A stretch of 43,394 bases of DNA from contig JANWWN010000023.1 of NCBI GenBank assembly GCA_025055435.1, forward strand, positions 1 through 43,394. Direction: 5' to 3'. This DNA is from Cyclobacteriaceae bacterium. Lineage in GTDB: Bacteria > Bacteroidota > Bacteroidia > Cytophagales > Cyclobacteriaceae. Position 1 is the first letter of the stretch; the number at the start of each line of letters is the position of its first letter. The translations under genes and the position numbers were made by a program. Under the pieces are notes generated by a model that ran no database searches, was not told where the DNA came from, and was given only the letters and a program-made list of their open reading frames with translations. This document shows positions 1 to 10,500 of this stretch, one piece after another.

Positions 1-255
1 ATAAAAATAAAGGAGCTGATCGAACTGGGCACAGATGACTGGGATGAAGAACTGTTGCAACGCATGCTGACTTATTTAAAAGATTTACCCACTGAAATGC
101 TGGAAGTGCTGGAGCTGCGCTTTTTTGAGGATAAAGATTTTAAGGAAATTGCTTACATTTTAGGAATTACCGAAAGTGGTGCGAAAATGCGCACCTACCG
201 GGCATTAGACCGTCTGCGGAAAAAATTTAATTTGAAGATAAAGTACGATGGGTAG
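1..255 (+). CDS. RNA polymerase sigma factor, ECF-like, C-terminal part
   Basis: The reading frame is open from the first base, so the 5' end lies outside the window. The visible 84 residues hold a sigma region 4 helix-turn-helix: a leader helix around LPTEMLEVLELRFF, then the recognition part DFKEIAYILGITESGAKMR and a basic tail RALDRLRKKF. This domain binds the -35 region of target promoters. The stop codon overlaps the start of the next gene (ATGGGTAG, 8 nt overlap), so the two are probably translated together. In ECF systems the next gene is often an anti-sigma factor; here it is a small membrane protein with no recognisable anti-sigma domain. Subfamily and targets cannot be told from this fragment. 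Confidence 0.85.
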   Translation: MKIKELIELGTDDWDEELLQRMLTYLKDLPTEMLEVLELRFFEDKDFKEIAYILGITESGAKMRTYRALDRLRKKFNLKIKYDG

Positions 256-493
256 AAACGAAATACGGCTGCGCAGGGAGCGAATGAGCGCCGGACGTAT
301 AGCCCGCCACCGCAACTACTCCGAGCTGATGCGGATATATGACCGGGATATGCGCCTGAAGCGGGTGCTGCGCGCCTTTACCTACTTTCTGATTATTCTT
401 TTCCTGTTCATCATCCTGCTGATTATCTGGAGATGGGAAAAACGGCAAAAAGAAGGCAGTTACGTACCTACAGAAATTCATTTGAAAGCCTGA
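248..493 (+). CDS. Small single-pass membrane protein of unknown function
   Basis: I do not recognise a family. The 81-residue product has a strongly basic N-terminal half (many Arg, residues 1-40), one hydrophobic segment at about residues 44-62 (AFTYFLIILFLFIILLIIW), and a short charged tail. This fits a single-pass inner membrane protein with the basic half in the cytoplasm. It overlaps the preceding sigma factor gene by 8 nt, which argues that it is real and co-translated. A role as a minimal membrane partner of that sigma factor is possible from position, but no zinc-binding or other anti-sigma motif is visible. The roughly 190 bases between this gene and the next show no further gene. 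Confidence 0.65.
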   Translation: MGRNEIRLRRERMSAGRIARHRNYSELMRIYDRDMRLKRVLRAFTYFLIILFLFIILLIIWRWEKRQKEGSYVPTEIHLKA

Positions 494-682
494 CATCAGC
501 CTGCATGGCCACGCGACAAAAATCCTCTGAGCCTGGCCTATCGCAAGTTTCCGCGACACCAGATAAAAGATTAATGCGTACATACATACCGCCTGAACAA
601 TCCGGAGGGCGTTAAAAAAATTGGTGCCTCATGTGGCGAGGAATTATCTACTTTTACGATATAGCCATATTAACTGAATACC

Positions 683-3619
683 ATGAAAAGCAGCTTCACC
701 GCCGGACTTCTAATTTTTGTTATCGGATTTGCAGTAGCACAAACCAACCCGCAGCCCATCACATGGAAAGACATCCCCTCATGGAAGTCCATACCTCCGG
801 CAAGCGTAACCCTTTCGCCCGACGGTCAATGGGTTGCTTACGCCCTGCAACCAGTGGATGGTGACGGTGAAATCATTTTACAGAAAGTCCGCTCATCGGA
901 TAAAAAAACCTTTTCCATCGGCAGCACGAGCGGCCTTCCGTCCATGGAGTTCTCCCACGACAGCCGATGGTTTGCTTTTAAGGAATACCCCAGACACAGC
1001 GAACGGAAAGCAAACGCAAAAACACCCGGCAAGCAACTATTTGACAAACTGATTGTAGTTGAACTTTCATCAGGGAAAAAAACGGAGTATGAAAAAGTAA
1101 ATGCATTTGCATTTAATGGCGAAGCCTCCACGCACATCGCCATGCACCTGGCACGGGAACGAAGCGGAACACCCAAACCGGATGACCCTAAAGGAAATGA
1201 CCTGCTTGTTGCAGAGCTAAGCAGCGGAAAAAATTACAACATCGGAAACGTATCCGAATTTGCCTTCAATAAAAAGGGAACGCATCTGGCATACACCATC
1301 GATGCCACTAACCAGGCCGGTAACGGTGTTTTGTTGTTTAACGTGGCCAATGCCCAAACCCGTGTAATCAGCAGCGATAAAGCCCGTTACCAGTCACTTA
1401 ACTGGACGGAAGAAGGCGACGGCTTTGCCGTGCTGAAAATGACGAAAGACAAAAAGTTTAAACAGGAGCGCGGAGCTGTGATCGGTGTAAAAAACCTGAA
1501 TGCGCCGCAGGTTATTGAATATGACCCGCAGAAAGATTCCCTGCAGTTTCCGAAAAACATGACCATCAGTCCGAACCGTAAACCGATGTGGACAGAAGAC
1601 CTTACCCGTTTGTTATTCGGTATTCATGCACTGGAGCCCGCCAAAAAGGAAGACAAGAAGGAAGAAGCCGATACGAAAGAGTCAGATGCAGAAAAGCTGG
1701 CGAAAATAAAAACCGATACTACCATTAAATCCATAGCCGATCTGCAAAAAGCCATTGAGCGACTGAACCAGAAAAAGACCAACGGAACGAAAGGCGATAC
1801 TACCAAACCCGACATGACCATCTGGCACTGGAAAGATCCGCGCCTGCAATCGCGCCAGCAACGCACCGAACAGCAAGATAAGAACTTCAGCTATTGGGGA
1901 ATGTACATACCTGCCTCTGCAAAATTTATTCAACTCAACGATGGTACCTTGAAAGAGCTCAACCCGATGCCCAAACATCGCTTTGCGCTGGCGCAGGATA
2001 ACAGTGCCTACGAATGGGATAACGCTTTGGATGGACAGAGCTACACCGATGTGTACGTCATCGACCTGCAAAGCGGATCACGAAAAAAGGTATTGGAAAA
2101 ATTTTACCTGCCGTCTTTCTGGAGTGCACCACGTCCATCGCCCGACGGAACGAAGTTTTTATATGGAAAAGACGGACACTATCATGTTTACGATATACTG
2201 TCAGGAAGCAGTTCAAACATCACGGAAAAAGTAAAAACATCGTTTATCAACACCGAAGACGACCATAATGTAGTTAAACCACTCACCCCGGTATTGGGCT
2301 GGAGCCTCGACAGCCGGTATATTGTTGTGCGCGATTTATGGGATATCTGGCAGGTTCCGCTAAACACCAGAGAACAGGCCGTTAACCTTACCCAAAATGG
2401 TAAAAAAGAAAAAATCCGCTACCAGAGTCGCTTTGTGCTCGACCCGGATGAGAAAGGCATTGACCTGAAAAAACCTCAATACTTCCGCACGTACGGAGAA
2501 TGGACTAAAAAAAGCGGTATCGTGCGTTTGGAAGCAGGGAAAAACGGACTGATACCCGGACCAAAAACCTTGTTATGGGAAGATAGCCATGTCGGCCGAC
2601 TGGCAAAGGCCAAAAAAGCAGAGGTTTACCTGTTTAGTCGTGAAAAATTCAATCAGCCTACCGAATTCTTTGTTGCCGATGCATTACTGAAGAATGAGTC
2701 GCAGGTAACGCAAAATGCTCCCGATGCAGCAAAATACCGGTGGTCGGCCGGAGTACGACTGGTAGATTACATTTCGGATAAAGGCGATACCCTGCAGGGT
2801 GCATTGTTCCTCCCGGCCGGATATGAAGCAGGCAAAAAATATCCTACCATCGTTTACTACTACGAAAAGCTTTCGCAAACGCTGCACAACTATACATCGC
2901 CTGGATTTTCAGGAACGGGCTGGAACCCTGCGGTTTACACCAGCAACGGGTATGCGGTATTCGTTCCCGACATCGTTTACAAGATCAACGATCCGGGCAT
3001 GTCGGCCGTATGGTGTGTTATTCCCGGTGTAAAAGCTGCATTGAAAACCGGAGTTATTGATGAAAACCGAATGGGCATACACGGACATTCGTGGGGCGGT
3101 TACCAAACCTGCTTCCTGATAACGCAAACCAATATGTTTAAAGCAGCCGCAGCAGGTGCGCCGCTCACCAACATGATATCGATGTATGATTTAATCTATT
3201 GGAACACCGGAGGCAGCAACATGGCCATATTCGAAGCCTCGCAGGGTCGCTTAACCAGCGGTCCCTGGGATAACTGGGACGCCTACCTGCGGAACTCGCC
3301 CGTGTACCATGTAAAAAATGTGGAGACTCCTTTGCTGATGCTTCACAATGATAAAGATGGTGCAGTGGACTTTACGCAGGGCATTGAATTTTATAATGCA
3401 TTACGGCGCCTGAAAAAGCCGGTAATCATGGTTCAATACAAAGGTGAGAACCATGGATTGTCAAAACTGGAAAACCGTAAAGATTATGCTGTGAGGATGA
3501 TGGAATTCTTTGATCATCATTTAAAGGGCACTGACGCGCCCGACTGGCTGAAAAACGGAGTGGAGCATCTTAAACTGAATGAACATCTTACCGAACGGGT
3601 TTTCGAAACGCAGCAGTAA
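683..3619 (+). CDS. Secreted S9 family prolyl oligopeptidase-like serine peptidase
   Basis: A 978-residue protein with an N-terminal signal peptide (hydrophobic core GLLIFVIGFAVA, cleavage likely after AQ near residue 20). The N-terminal two thirds resemble the beta-propeller of S9 peptidases, with repeated strands such as SPDGQWVAY and SPDGTKFLYG. The C-terminal alpha/beta hydrolase carries the nucleophile elbow GHSWGGYQ (Ser803), the acid in HNDKDGAV (Asp892) and the His in GENHG (His924), so the triad looks complete. It probably cleaves peptides in the periplasm. A Lys/Glu/Asp-rich stretch at about residues 317-375 interrupts the propeller region. The gene ends 4 nt before the convergent stop of the next gene with no terminator between. 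The substrate is unknown. Confidence 0.9.
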   Translation: MKSSFTAGLLIFVIGFAVAQTNPQPITWKDIPSWKSIPPASVTLSPDGQWVAYALQPVDGDGEIILQKVRSSDKKTFSIGSTSGLPSMEFSHDSRWFAFKEYPRHSERKANAKTPGKQLFDKLIVVELSSGKKTEYEKVNAFAFNGEASTHIAMHLARERSGTPKPDDPKGNDLLVAELSSGKNYNIGNVSEFAFNKKGTHLAYTIDATNQAGNGVLLFNVANAQTRVISSDKARYQSLNWTEEGDGFAVLKMTKDKKFKQERGAVIGVKNLNAPQVIEYDPQKDSLQFPKNMTISPNRKPMWTEDLTRLLFGIHALEPAKKEDKKEEADTKESDAEKLAKIKTDTTIKSIADLQKAIERLNQKKTNGTKGDTTKPDMTIWHWKDPRLQSRQQRTEQQDKNFSYWGMYIPASAKFIQLNDGTLKELNPMPKHRFALAQDNSAYEWDNALDGQSYTDVYVIDLQSGSRKKVLEKFYLPSFWSAPRPSPDGTKFLYGKDGHYHVYDILSGSSSNITEKVKTSFINTEDDHNVVKPLTPVLGWSLDSRYIVVRDLWDIWQVPLNTREQAVNLTQNGKKEKIRYQSRFVLDPDEKGIDLKKPQYFRTYGEWTKKSGIVRLEAGKNGLIPGPKTLLWEDSHVGRLAKAKKAEVYLFSREKFNQPTEFFVADALLKNESQVTQNAPDAAKYRWSAGVRLVDYISDKGDTLQGALFLPAGYEAGKKYPTIVYYYEKLSQTLHNYTSPGFSGTGWNPAVYTSNGYAVFVPDIVYKINDPGMSAVWCVIPGVKAALKTGVIDENRMGIHGHSWGGYQTCFLITQTNMFKAAAAGAPLTNMISMYDLIYWNTGGSNMAIFEASQGRLTSGPWDNWDAYLRNSPVYHVKNVETPLLMLHNDKDGAVDFTQGIEFYNALRRLKKPVIMVQYKGENHGLSKLENRKDYAVRMMEFFDHHLKGTDAPDWLKNGVEHLKLNEHLTERVFETQQ

Positions 3620-3623
3620 TAAC

Positions 3624-4757
3624 CTATCGGGCTGAGCCGGCCGCACGAAGGGAGGCTTCCAGCTCGGGGGAATAGAATAAAATGTCGATGGGTTCAGCCA
3701 CTGCTTTGCGGTCGGGCCGGTAGTCCAGTCCGAGAAAAGCAGCAAGGGTGCGGGCAATTTGTTTTTGATAGACCTGATAAGGGAATTTCAGCTCACCCAG
3801 CGGAGGTGTATCCGGACCGATGGCCGCCAGCCAGATTTGTCCGGAACCAAAAGTCAGCCTGCCATGCGATCGCCAGGCATGTCGTGCTCCTTTTCCTCGG
3901 CCGTGATCGGTGGTGATGAGCAACGTAGTCTGATCGCGATATTGCGGGTGGGATTGAATCCAGTTCCACAACCGCTGTAACATATAGTCGGCCCGATGCG
4001 CCGACTTCAGGTAATCATCATACCTACCCCCGTGCGCATGCTCATCTGTTTCGTCCATTCCGATGAAAAGCACCCGCGGATTTGCACGCTTCAGATATTC
4101 GAATGCCAGAAAAAACGTGAATGCGTCAAACCGTGAGCCGTGCGGATTGGGTATCAAATCCTGCAGTTCATTTAGCAGAATCTCGGCATCAGATAAATCT
4201 CCCGTTGCTTTTTCATCGCCTGCATTAACCGGCACGCCACTTTTTTTCTCACGAAGGATATACGGAAACACATCCCACGTGGTAAATGCTGCAACTTTTC
4301 CTGCGAAGTCTTCATGTCCGTGGATAAATTCCAAAACGGTTGCATTTACATTTTCCAGGGTATCATTGGAGCGTACACGGCCATCCACTACTCCGGTGAG
4401 CATTTCGCTATAACCCGGATAGGAAAACCAGTGCGGGTTGGCGCAGTTTATCTGATTTCCATACTTGCGATTACCCAGCAACTGACCATCGCGGGCGATG
4501 ACTTTCCAGAAAAACGGCAGCAGCATTTCCCTGCGTTTACGGAAATCGCTGTGCCACAATTGCTGCCGCACCGATTTATCTTTAACAAACTCATCGTTGA
4601 ACAAAAGTGCAGAATCAGCACCTTCAAAAACTTCCTGCCAGCGGAGACCATCGAGGGTTATGAGTATCAAATTACGCGAATGTGTTTGCTGAGCGGCTAC
4701 CGTATTTTGAATAAGCACAGCAGAAAAGAAAAAAATGAATAGCTGAGCGTACTTCAT
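3624..4757 (-). CDS. Secreted alkaline phosphatase superfamily phosphodiesterase-like enzyme (copy 1)
   Basis: A 377-residue protein with a signal peptide (about residues 1-22, ending VAAQ). It belongs to the alkaline phosphatase superfamily, close to type I phosphodiesterase/nucleotide pyrophosphatases. All likely metal ligands are visible: Asp36 in LDGLRW, Asp238 and His242 in DETDEHAHGG, Asp284-His285 in TTDHGRG, and His298 in RSHG. The nucleophile is probably Ser112 in FSYPGYSEMLTG, which lines up with the Thr of the TFPN motif of NPP enzymes. It would hydrolyse a phosphate mono- or diester in the periplasm. It is a tandem paralogue of the next gene upstream and follows a SusCD operon. 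The true substrate, including whether it is a phosphonate ester, cannot be read from sequence. Confidence 0.85.
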   Translation of the reverse strand: MKYAQLFIFFFSAVLIQNTVAAQQTHSRNLILITLDGLRWQEVFEGADSALLFNDEFVKDKSVRQQLWHSDFRKRREMLLPFFWKVIARDGQLLGNRKYGNQINCANPHWFSYPGYSEMLTGVVDGRVRSNDTLENVNATVLEFIHGHEDFAGKVAAFTTWDVFPYILREKKSGVPVNAGDEKATGDLSDAEILLNELQDLIPNPHGSRFDAFTFFLAFEYLKRANPRVLFIGMDETDEHAHGGRYDDYLKSAHRADYMLQRLWNWIQSHPQYRDQTTLLITTDHGRGKGARHAWRSHGRLTFGSGQIWLAAIGPDTPPLGELKFPYQVYQKQIARTLAAFLGLDYRPDRKAVAEPIDILFYSPELEASLRAAGSAR

Positions 4758-4845
4758 TCATAGTAAAAGTACAATATGCAGATAACCTGAACTTGATGTT
4801 CAGATTACCTGCACTTTATTTAATTGACAGATTTTTAACAGAAAA

Positions 4846-5952
4846 TTATCGGCTCATCAATGCAGCCTGAACGGCCTCGGTAGGCGGGCCTGTTTCGGGA
4901 AACTTGAGTCCAAGCAGGGCTGCAATGGTTGCTGCCGTTTGTTTTTGATAAATAACCGGGGCGTTGCGCGCCTCTCCCATCGGCTTGGTATCGGGACCCA
5001 GAATGGCCATCCATATTTCATCAGCGCCATCAATCTTACTGCCATGGTGCTTCCAGTTTTCCGCATCGCGGCCACGGCCGTGATCGGTAGTAATTACCAG
5101 CGATGTTTTTCCTTTATAAAATGGGTCGCTCTGCAGATAATTCCACAACTCGGCAATGAATCGGTCGGTATAATGTGCAGAATTAAGGTACGCCGCATAT
5201 TCGCCTGCATGAGCAAAGTCATCGGTTTCATCAAAAGCAAAGTACATTACCCTCGGCTTGTTTTTTTTCAGGTAGTCCAGGCCATAATAAAAAGTAAATG
5301 CATCCAACCTTACATCATTTAACGGATTAGGTATGGCCGACATCATCTGATTCAAAAATTCTTCGCGCGAGCCTTTCTCCGGGCGGATTGCCGGGACAAC
5401 TCCGGAGTTAACGTACACACCGCTGCGCTTATCGTTAATGATATACGGAAAGCAATCCCACGAAGAAAAGGCGGCAACTTTATTCCGAAAGGCGGGCTGT
5501 TTGTTCAGAAATTCCAACACGGTGATATTGGGATTGTATTTTTTATCATTGCTGTCAATCCGTTCATCGTCCGGGTTGCCGGTTAAAATTTCGTTATAGC
5601 CCGGATAGGAAAACCACATTTTATTGGAAACGGCCACCGGCGAATTCAGCAACCGATTACCATAAATTTGTCCTTGCGTGGCGATAATATTCCAGAAAAA
5701 CGGCAGAAGTGCTTTTCTGCGCTCGGTGTGGTCATTCCGCCAAAACTTCTCTTTCAGCAGAGGATCCTTCAGATTTTTTTGTTGCCTGAAAAACGCTGAA
5801 TCGGCACCTGTAAAAACTTCCTGCCACCGCAGCCCGTCAAAGGTTATCAATATTACGTTTTCCGTCTTTCGCTGCGCATAAACTTGTGCGGTTTTATTAA
5901 TGATCTGTAAAACAGAGAGAAGAACGAACAGCAACCGGATAGGTTTTTTCAT
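4846..5952 (-). CDS. Secreted alkaline phosphatase superfamily phosphodiesterase-like enzyme (copy 2)
   Basis: A 368-residue paralogue of the downstream gene with the same motif order: FDGLRW, FSYPGYNEILTG (Ser in the nucleophile position), DETDDFAHAG, TTDHGRG and HHGSK. I prefer the start at 5952 (MKKPIRLLFVLL), which gives a normal signal peptide ending near VYAQ; an in-frame ATG 21 nt upstream is also possible. The two copies share layout and many blocks along their full length, so they come from a gene duplication. Relative to the SusCD operon the gene lies beyond a strong terminator, so it is likely to be transcribed on its own or by readthrough. The 88-nt gap to copy 1 holds a weak dyad (CTGAAC and GTTCAG, 4787-4803). 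Confidence 0.85.
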   Translation of the reverse strand: MKKPIRLLFVLLSVLQIINKTAQVYAQRKTENVILITFDGLRWQEVFTGADSAFFRQQKNLKDPLLKEKFWRNDHTERRKALLPFFWNIIATQGQIYGNRLLNSPVAVSNKMWFSYPGYNEILTGNPDDERIDSNDKKYNPNITVLEFLNKQPAFRNKVAAFSSWDCFPYIINDKRSGVYVNSGVVPAIRPEKGSREEFLNQMMSAIPNPLNDVRLDAFTFYYGLDYLKKNKPRVMYFAFDETDDFAHAGEYAAYLNSAHYTDRFIAELWNYLQSDPFYKGKTSLVITTDHGRGRDAENWKHHGSKIDGADEIWMAILGPDTKPMGEARNAPVIYQKQTAATIAALLGLKFPETGPPTEAVQAALMSR

Positions 5953-5980
5953 ATAAATGAATTTTATCTTCAATTAGGTA

Positions 5981-6014
5981 ATAAAAAATCAGGACGGGCT
6001 ATTGGCCCGTCCTG
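5981..6014 (-). terminator. Rho-independent terminator of the susCD operon
   Basis: A perfect 10-bp stem (CAGGACGGGC at 5990-5999, GCCCGTCCTG at 6005-6014) with a 5-nt loop. Read on the minus strand it is followed by ATTTTTTATT. It starts 11 nt after the SusD stop codon, so it should end transcription of the SusC-SusD pair. Confidence 0.85.
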
Positions 6015-6024
6015 AAGTTAATGG

Positions 6025-7581
6025 TTAATTCCGAAGGAACCACACCAGGTCGTCAATGCTGTCGTTCGTATTTCCAAACTGCCGGTTCAGTGCAGCCTCG
6101 TAGTTGCTTTTATTTACACGCGACTCGTTGGTTGGATATTGGAACCGGTTAGGTATAACGGCCGGGTCGCGACCAGTTCCCGGGCCGGTAAGAAATGCAG
6201 GAACACCGGTGCGTTTGTGATTAAAAAAGGCCTCCCACCCGGAGTTCTGGAAGAAAGCAAAATACTTCTGCAATAATATCTGATTCAAACCGGTGCTGTT
6301 GTTGCCCGCATACGCCACCGAAGGCTGACTCAAGTAACTGGTAAGGTTAACCGTGTAAGTTCCCAACACCGCATCGGCATCGGGTTCGGTAATGGATAAT
6401 ACCGTTCCATTTGTAATGCCATAAAACTGCATGGAAGCACGAATGCCGTTTTCGTACCATTGCGCGGCACTGCCTGCTACCCAGCCGCGGTTCATGGCTT
6501 CGGCAATGTTGAAACATAACTCGGGATAACCGATGATGACCGAGGGCTCCGGACCCGCCAACGTAGTGTAGTAACGTTTTTGGTTAATAAACGAATATTC
6601 ATCGTTTCCTGCTTTTACGGTCATTTCGGCCAGGTTTTCGCCCGAACTGGCACCGACATAGGCATTAAAGTTCTGCGGAGCAAGTCCGTCCACATTGATT
6701 TTCTTCATTGCCGGATTAGCTACAACGAACACGCGCGGGTCATTCAGTGCAGCCAGGTTATTGAGGTACGTAGCCGAATGGTTATACCGGCCTTTGTCGA
6801 AACCGCGGTTACCCGGATTAAGCGGATAAATGTTGGTAGTACCATTGTACACATATTGCAGATTATCCGCTAATCCTGACATCACCGGAAACTGTGCAGG
6901 GTTATTTACTACCTGTGCAAAACGGGTGGTTACCTGCAAGTCAGGGTCAGCGGTTTTTTTACTCAGATTAATCAGTACGCGGAGTTTAAACGTATTCACG
7001 GTTTTCTGCCACTTATTCAAATCGTTGTTGAAATAAAAGTCTCCGGTAAGCGAGCGATCGTTATTACTGATGAGTGTAGCCAAATCCTGGTTGGCTTCAT
7101 CCAGCCATTGCAATATCTGCAGGAAAATTTCTTTTTGTGTTGCGTAGGCCGGTGATGGATTGCCCAATCCCTGCAGTGCTTCATCCAGGGGTAAATCGCC
7201 TACCAGCCGGGTCATACGGAAATAAAAGTAAGCGCGGAAAAATTTTCCCAAAGCACTGTAGGGATTCACCTCACCTCCACCGCCTCGGCGTGCTTCTTCT
7301 TCCATTTTAATTACATTTTTCAGGGTGCGGAAGTTAAGCGTTGTCGATGTCCACGCATATTCCTGATTTCCGTAATAGTTGTAATTGCAGTTCCAGAACT
7401 GATTCCACCGGTGCTCCAGCGTCCAGGGACGTTCGTGCATGTCATTCAGTATGCCATTCAGAACCAGTGCAGCAGGAACCTGCGAAGGACGGTTCTTGTC
7501 TTTTTCAAGTTCTTCGAAGTCAGCACATGCTGTTGCAAACAGCAACACCATCGGTAATATTTTCTTGATAATCGTTTTCAT
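6025..7581 (-). CDS. SusD/RagB family outer membrane nutrient-binding lipoprotein
   Basis: A 518-residue lipoprotein: signal peptide with lipobox ATAC, giving an acylated Cys19. The helical repeat region typical of the SusD/RagB family covers roughly residues 90-240 (for example NPYSALGKFFRAYFYFRMT and the aromatic-rich N-terminal part), of the type often called SusD-like 2. It would sit on the outer surface as the lid of the partner SusC channel and bind the imported ligand. It is translated 11 nt after the SusC stop codon and is clearly in one operon with it. The ligand is not known; the neighbouring phosphoesterases and phosphonate genes suggest a phosphorus-containing compound, but that is inference from position. 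Confidence 0.92.
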   Translation of the reverse strand: MKTIIKKILPMVLLFATACADFEELEKDKNRPSQVPAALVLNGILNDMHERPWTLEHRWNQFWNCNYNYYGNQEYAWTSTTLNFRTLKNVIKMEEEARRGGGGEVNPYSALGKFFRAYFYFRMTRLVGDLPLDEALQGLGNPSPAYATQKEIFLQILQWLDEANQDLATLISNNDRSLTGDFYFNNDLNKWQKTVNTFKLRVLINLSKKTADPDLQVTTRFAQVVNNPAQFPVMSGLADNLQYVYNGTTNIYPLNPGNRGFDKGRYNHSATYLNNLAALNDPRVFVVANPAMKKINVDGLAPQNFNAYVGASSGENLAEMTVKAGNDEYSFINQKRYYTTLAGPEPSVIIGYPELCFNIAEAMNRGWVAGSAAQWYENGIRASMQFYGITNGTVLSITEPDADAVLGTYTVNLTSYLSQPSVAYAGNNSTGLNQILLQKYFAFFQNSGWEAFFNHKRTGVPAFLTGPGTGRDPAVIPNRFQYPTNESRVNKSNYEAALNRQFGNTNDSIDDLVWFLRN

Positions 7582-7592
7582 ATGGATTACAA

Positions 7593-10500
7593 TTAAAAGG
7601 TCATGTTCAGGTTAAATCCAAAACGCCGCAACGTAGGCGATTGCAGTTCGGAGTATCCTTCGCCTCCGGCAAACTGGTCAACATCTACATCTTTTTTCTC
7701 AGCCCAGTACAACAGGTTTCTTCCCACCAGAGATATGGTTGCCTGGCGAACGAAAGTCTTCTGCAACAGTTTTGACGGCAGCGAATAACCGATAGTAACC
7801 TCACGCAGCTTGGCATACGTGCGACTCATCAGGTTGGCTTCTTCATCGCGGTAGTAGCGACTGATGTAGTCCTGGAGATATTCCGGAATATCGTTTGGTG
7901 CAAACACCAGCTCATCGTAGTTAATAATTTTACCTGTTGGGTCGGTTTGAATGGTTCCACTGGTAATCTTTACGCCATCGCCAATGTACGAGCGCACGCC
8001 AAGAAAATCCTGATAGCGTGCCTCACCCATCTTACCCTGTATGGTTGCAATATGCCGGCCACCGCGGAAGGTCTGTCGTTGTACGTAATTAACCAATACG
8101 CCGCCCACACGGCCGTCTATCTGAACGGTGGCCACCCAGTTGCGGAAATTAAATTTATTGATAAATGACCAGGTCCAGTCGGGATTGAGATTACCTAAAT
8201 ATTGCGGTATCGGATTACGGATGGGTTTGCCGGTGTTATCGTGAATCAGATTACCGTTCGGGTCTTTATAGAAGGCAAAGGCAAAATAACGATCCACCCG
8301 TTCACCAACTTTTATAAAGCTGTTATAGCCACTGCGGGATGGGTTAAACTGACTGGCCGGAAGGCTCTCAACGCCGGGATAAATTTCGGCCAGTACTTCT
8401 TTAAATGTTGACCAGTTGGCGGTAACATCCCAGTTGAAACCTCTCGGATTGCTGATTACCTGACCATTCAGGGTTACTTCCCATCCTGTTCTGCGGGTTT
8501 TTATACCATTTACCAAAGCCGACAAATATCCCGATGTTTCGGAAAGCGGAAGCGAATAAATCTTCGGACCATCCAGACTGTTAAAATAAGTTACTTCCAA
8601 CCCGATTCGATTGTTGAGGAACCTCGACTCCAAACCGGTTTCGAAAGATGAACTGAATTCAGGTTTCAGGTCGGGATTGGTCAGGACATCGGAATAATAT
8701 CCTGCCGGCGTATTGTTATACAGCAGGGGCGTACTATACACAGCAGCATTGCGGTAACTCGGACCATCGTAGGGTGAGTGGTAAACCGAGCCGTACCCCA
8801 TGGGATTGCCGGAGATACTTATGGAAGGAATAGGCCCGATGAAGGCCGAAGTAAGGCCACCACCTACCTTGGCATAAGAACCACGCAGCTTAACCAGCGA
8901 AATGAATTCGGGCAAACGGATGAGCTGCGAAGGTATGAAGCTGAGTGATGCAGACGGATAGAAATAGGCATCGTTTGCCAATGGCAGCGTAGAGTTTTTA
9001 TCCCAACGACCTGTTACGGACAGGTACAGGTATTTACGAAAGCCTACATCGGCAAAACCGTAAGCACTGTAAACAGCCATGGGCGCATAGAAGTTAAAGG
9101 CGCGCAGCGGATTAAGCGAATTATTAAAGGTATAAAGTCCCGGAACGTTGAGATAATCTGTAGTAACGTATGATGACCGGTATGAGAAATGACGCATGTT
9201 ACCGCCTACAGAAAAGCGTAAATCCAGGTCAGGCGTTACATCATTTTGATAAGTAACGAGGAAGTCGGTATTGTTTTCAAAAAGATTACGCTTGTCCTCA
9301 CGATAGTCACCTTTGCCCTGTTCCCGACCATACGTGGTAGCTGAGTATGGGAATTTTTCATTTCTGAAGATGTCGTACGTGTTGATTTGGGTGCGTACCA
9401 GGGCGTCAACATTTTCATTAATCTGCCATTTCAGGGAAGTAAATCCATATACATCTGTTTTATAATGACCGCGCAGCCATTCCATGGCCATGAACCAGGG
9501 ATTATTGTAGCGCGTGTATTCGGCATAGATTTGCTGAATGCCTTCCTTACCGGGTTGCCAGTAGTTGCGCATATCATCCACACTCCAGTCGGCACCGGCC
9601 CAGAGAATGATGTTGTAAATCATGCTGTTGGGACCATACACCACATCCGGAAAATTATCGGTGTATTGTTTGTTGTAATTCACACCGGTTTCGAATCTTA
9701 CCTTCGGTGAAAGATCGTACCCTGCCGTAACATTGAAGTTGTTGGTATTAAGTTGCGTGTTGGGAACAATACCGCGCTGATAAGTATAGGAAGTAGAAAA
9801 ACGCAGGTCATATCGCGGGCCGGCTGCCGAGACTGCCAGGTTATGCGATGACAGGATACCATTTTGCAGAAAGCGCTGCAGGTTGTTTTTACCGCGCGAT
9901 ACCCATGGCCTCGGTACAAGGTTGGTAACGTAAGGCGAAGACAGGTTGGGCAAAACCGTATTATCAATTACGTAAACATTGTTCGGATCATACGGGCTGT
10001 CGTATTGCGGAAGTTCCAGGCCTGCATCGAGCGGAGGCCCCCAAATGTCATAATCTGAATCGTAAAGGCCACCACCTTTACCATCGCCAAAAGCATAACG
10101 GCCATGATCGCCGGGGCCGTATTTATCCTGAACTTTAGGTATGGTAAGGTACCCGCTTTCCAACATATTAGATGAATTGAACTCTACGGAGAACCCCCGG
10201 TTGTCACGCGAGCCGCGTTTGGTTTTTATCTGAATGGCACCGTATTGTCCGCGTGAACCGTAAAGTGCCGAAGCATTAGGTCCTTTTAATACGGTAATGC
10301 TTTCGATGTCATCCGGACTGATGTTCCAGGTATCCGATTGGATGGGCACGCCATCAACCACAAACAGCGGGCGCTTACCGCGAAGAAAAATATTCGGTGC
10401 ACCCAGCAGCTCAGCCGATTGCGCGATGGTTAGTCCGGCCACTTTCCCCACCAGTGAGTTAACCGGATTGGGTTCGCGGGCTTTAATTAAATCCGAGCCG

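Noticed and set aside
433-864. Plus-strand frames at 433-615 and 631-864
   Set aside because: They overlap the small membrane protein and the S9 peptidase in other frames and show no domain, signal peptide or membrane segment.
4314-4742. 142-codon plus-strand frame opposite the first phosphoesterase
   Set aside because: It is antisense to a clear enzyme with intact motifs and has no recognisable features of its own.
4783-4807. Imperfect dyad (CTGAAC/GTTCAG) between the two phosphoesterase genes as a terminator
   Set aside because: The core stem is six bp with a mismatch beyond it and no U-run follows on the coding strand.
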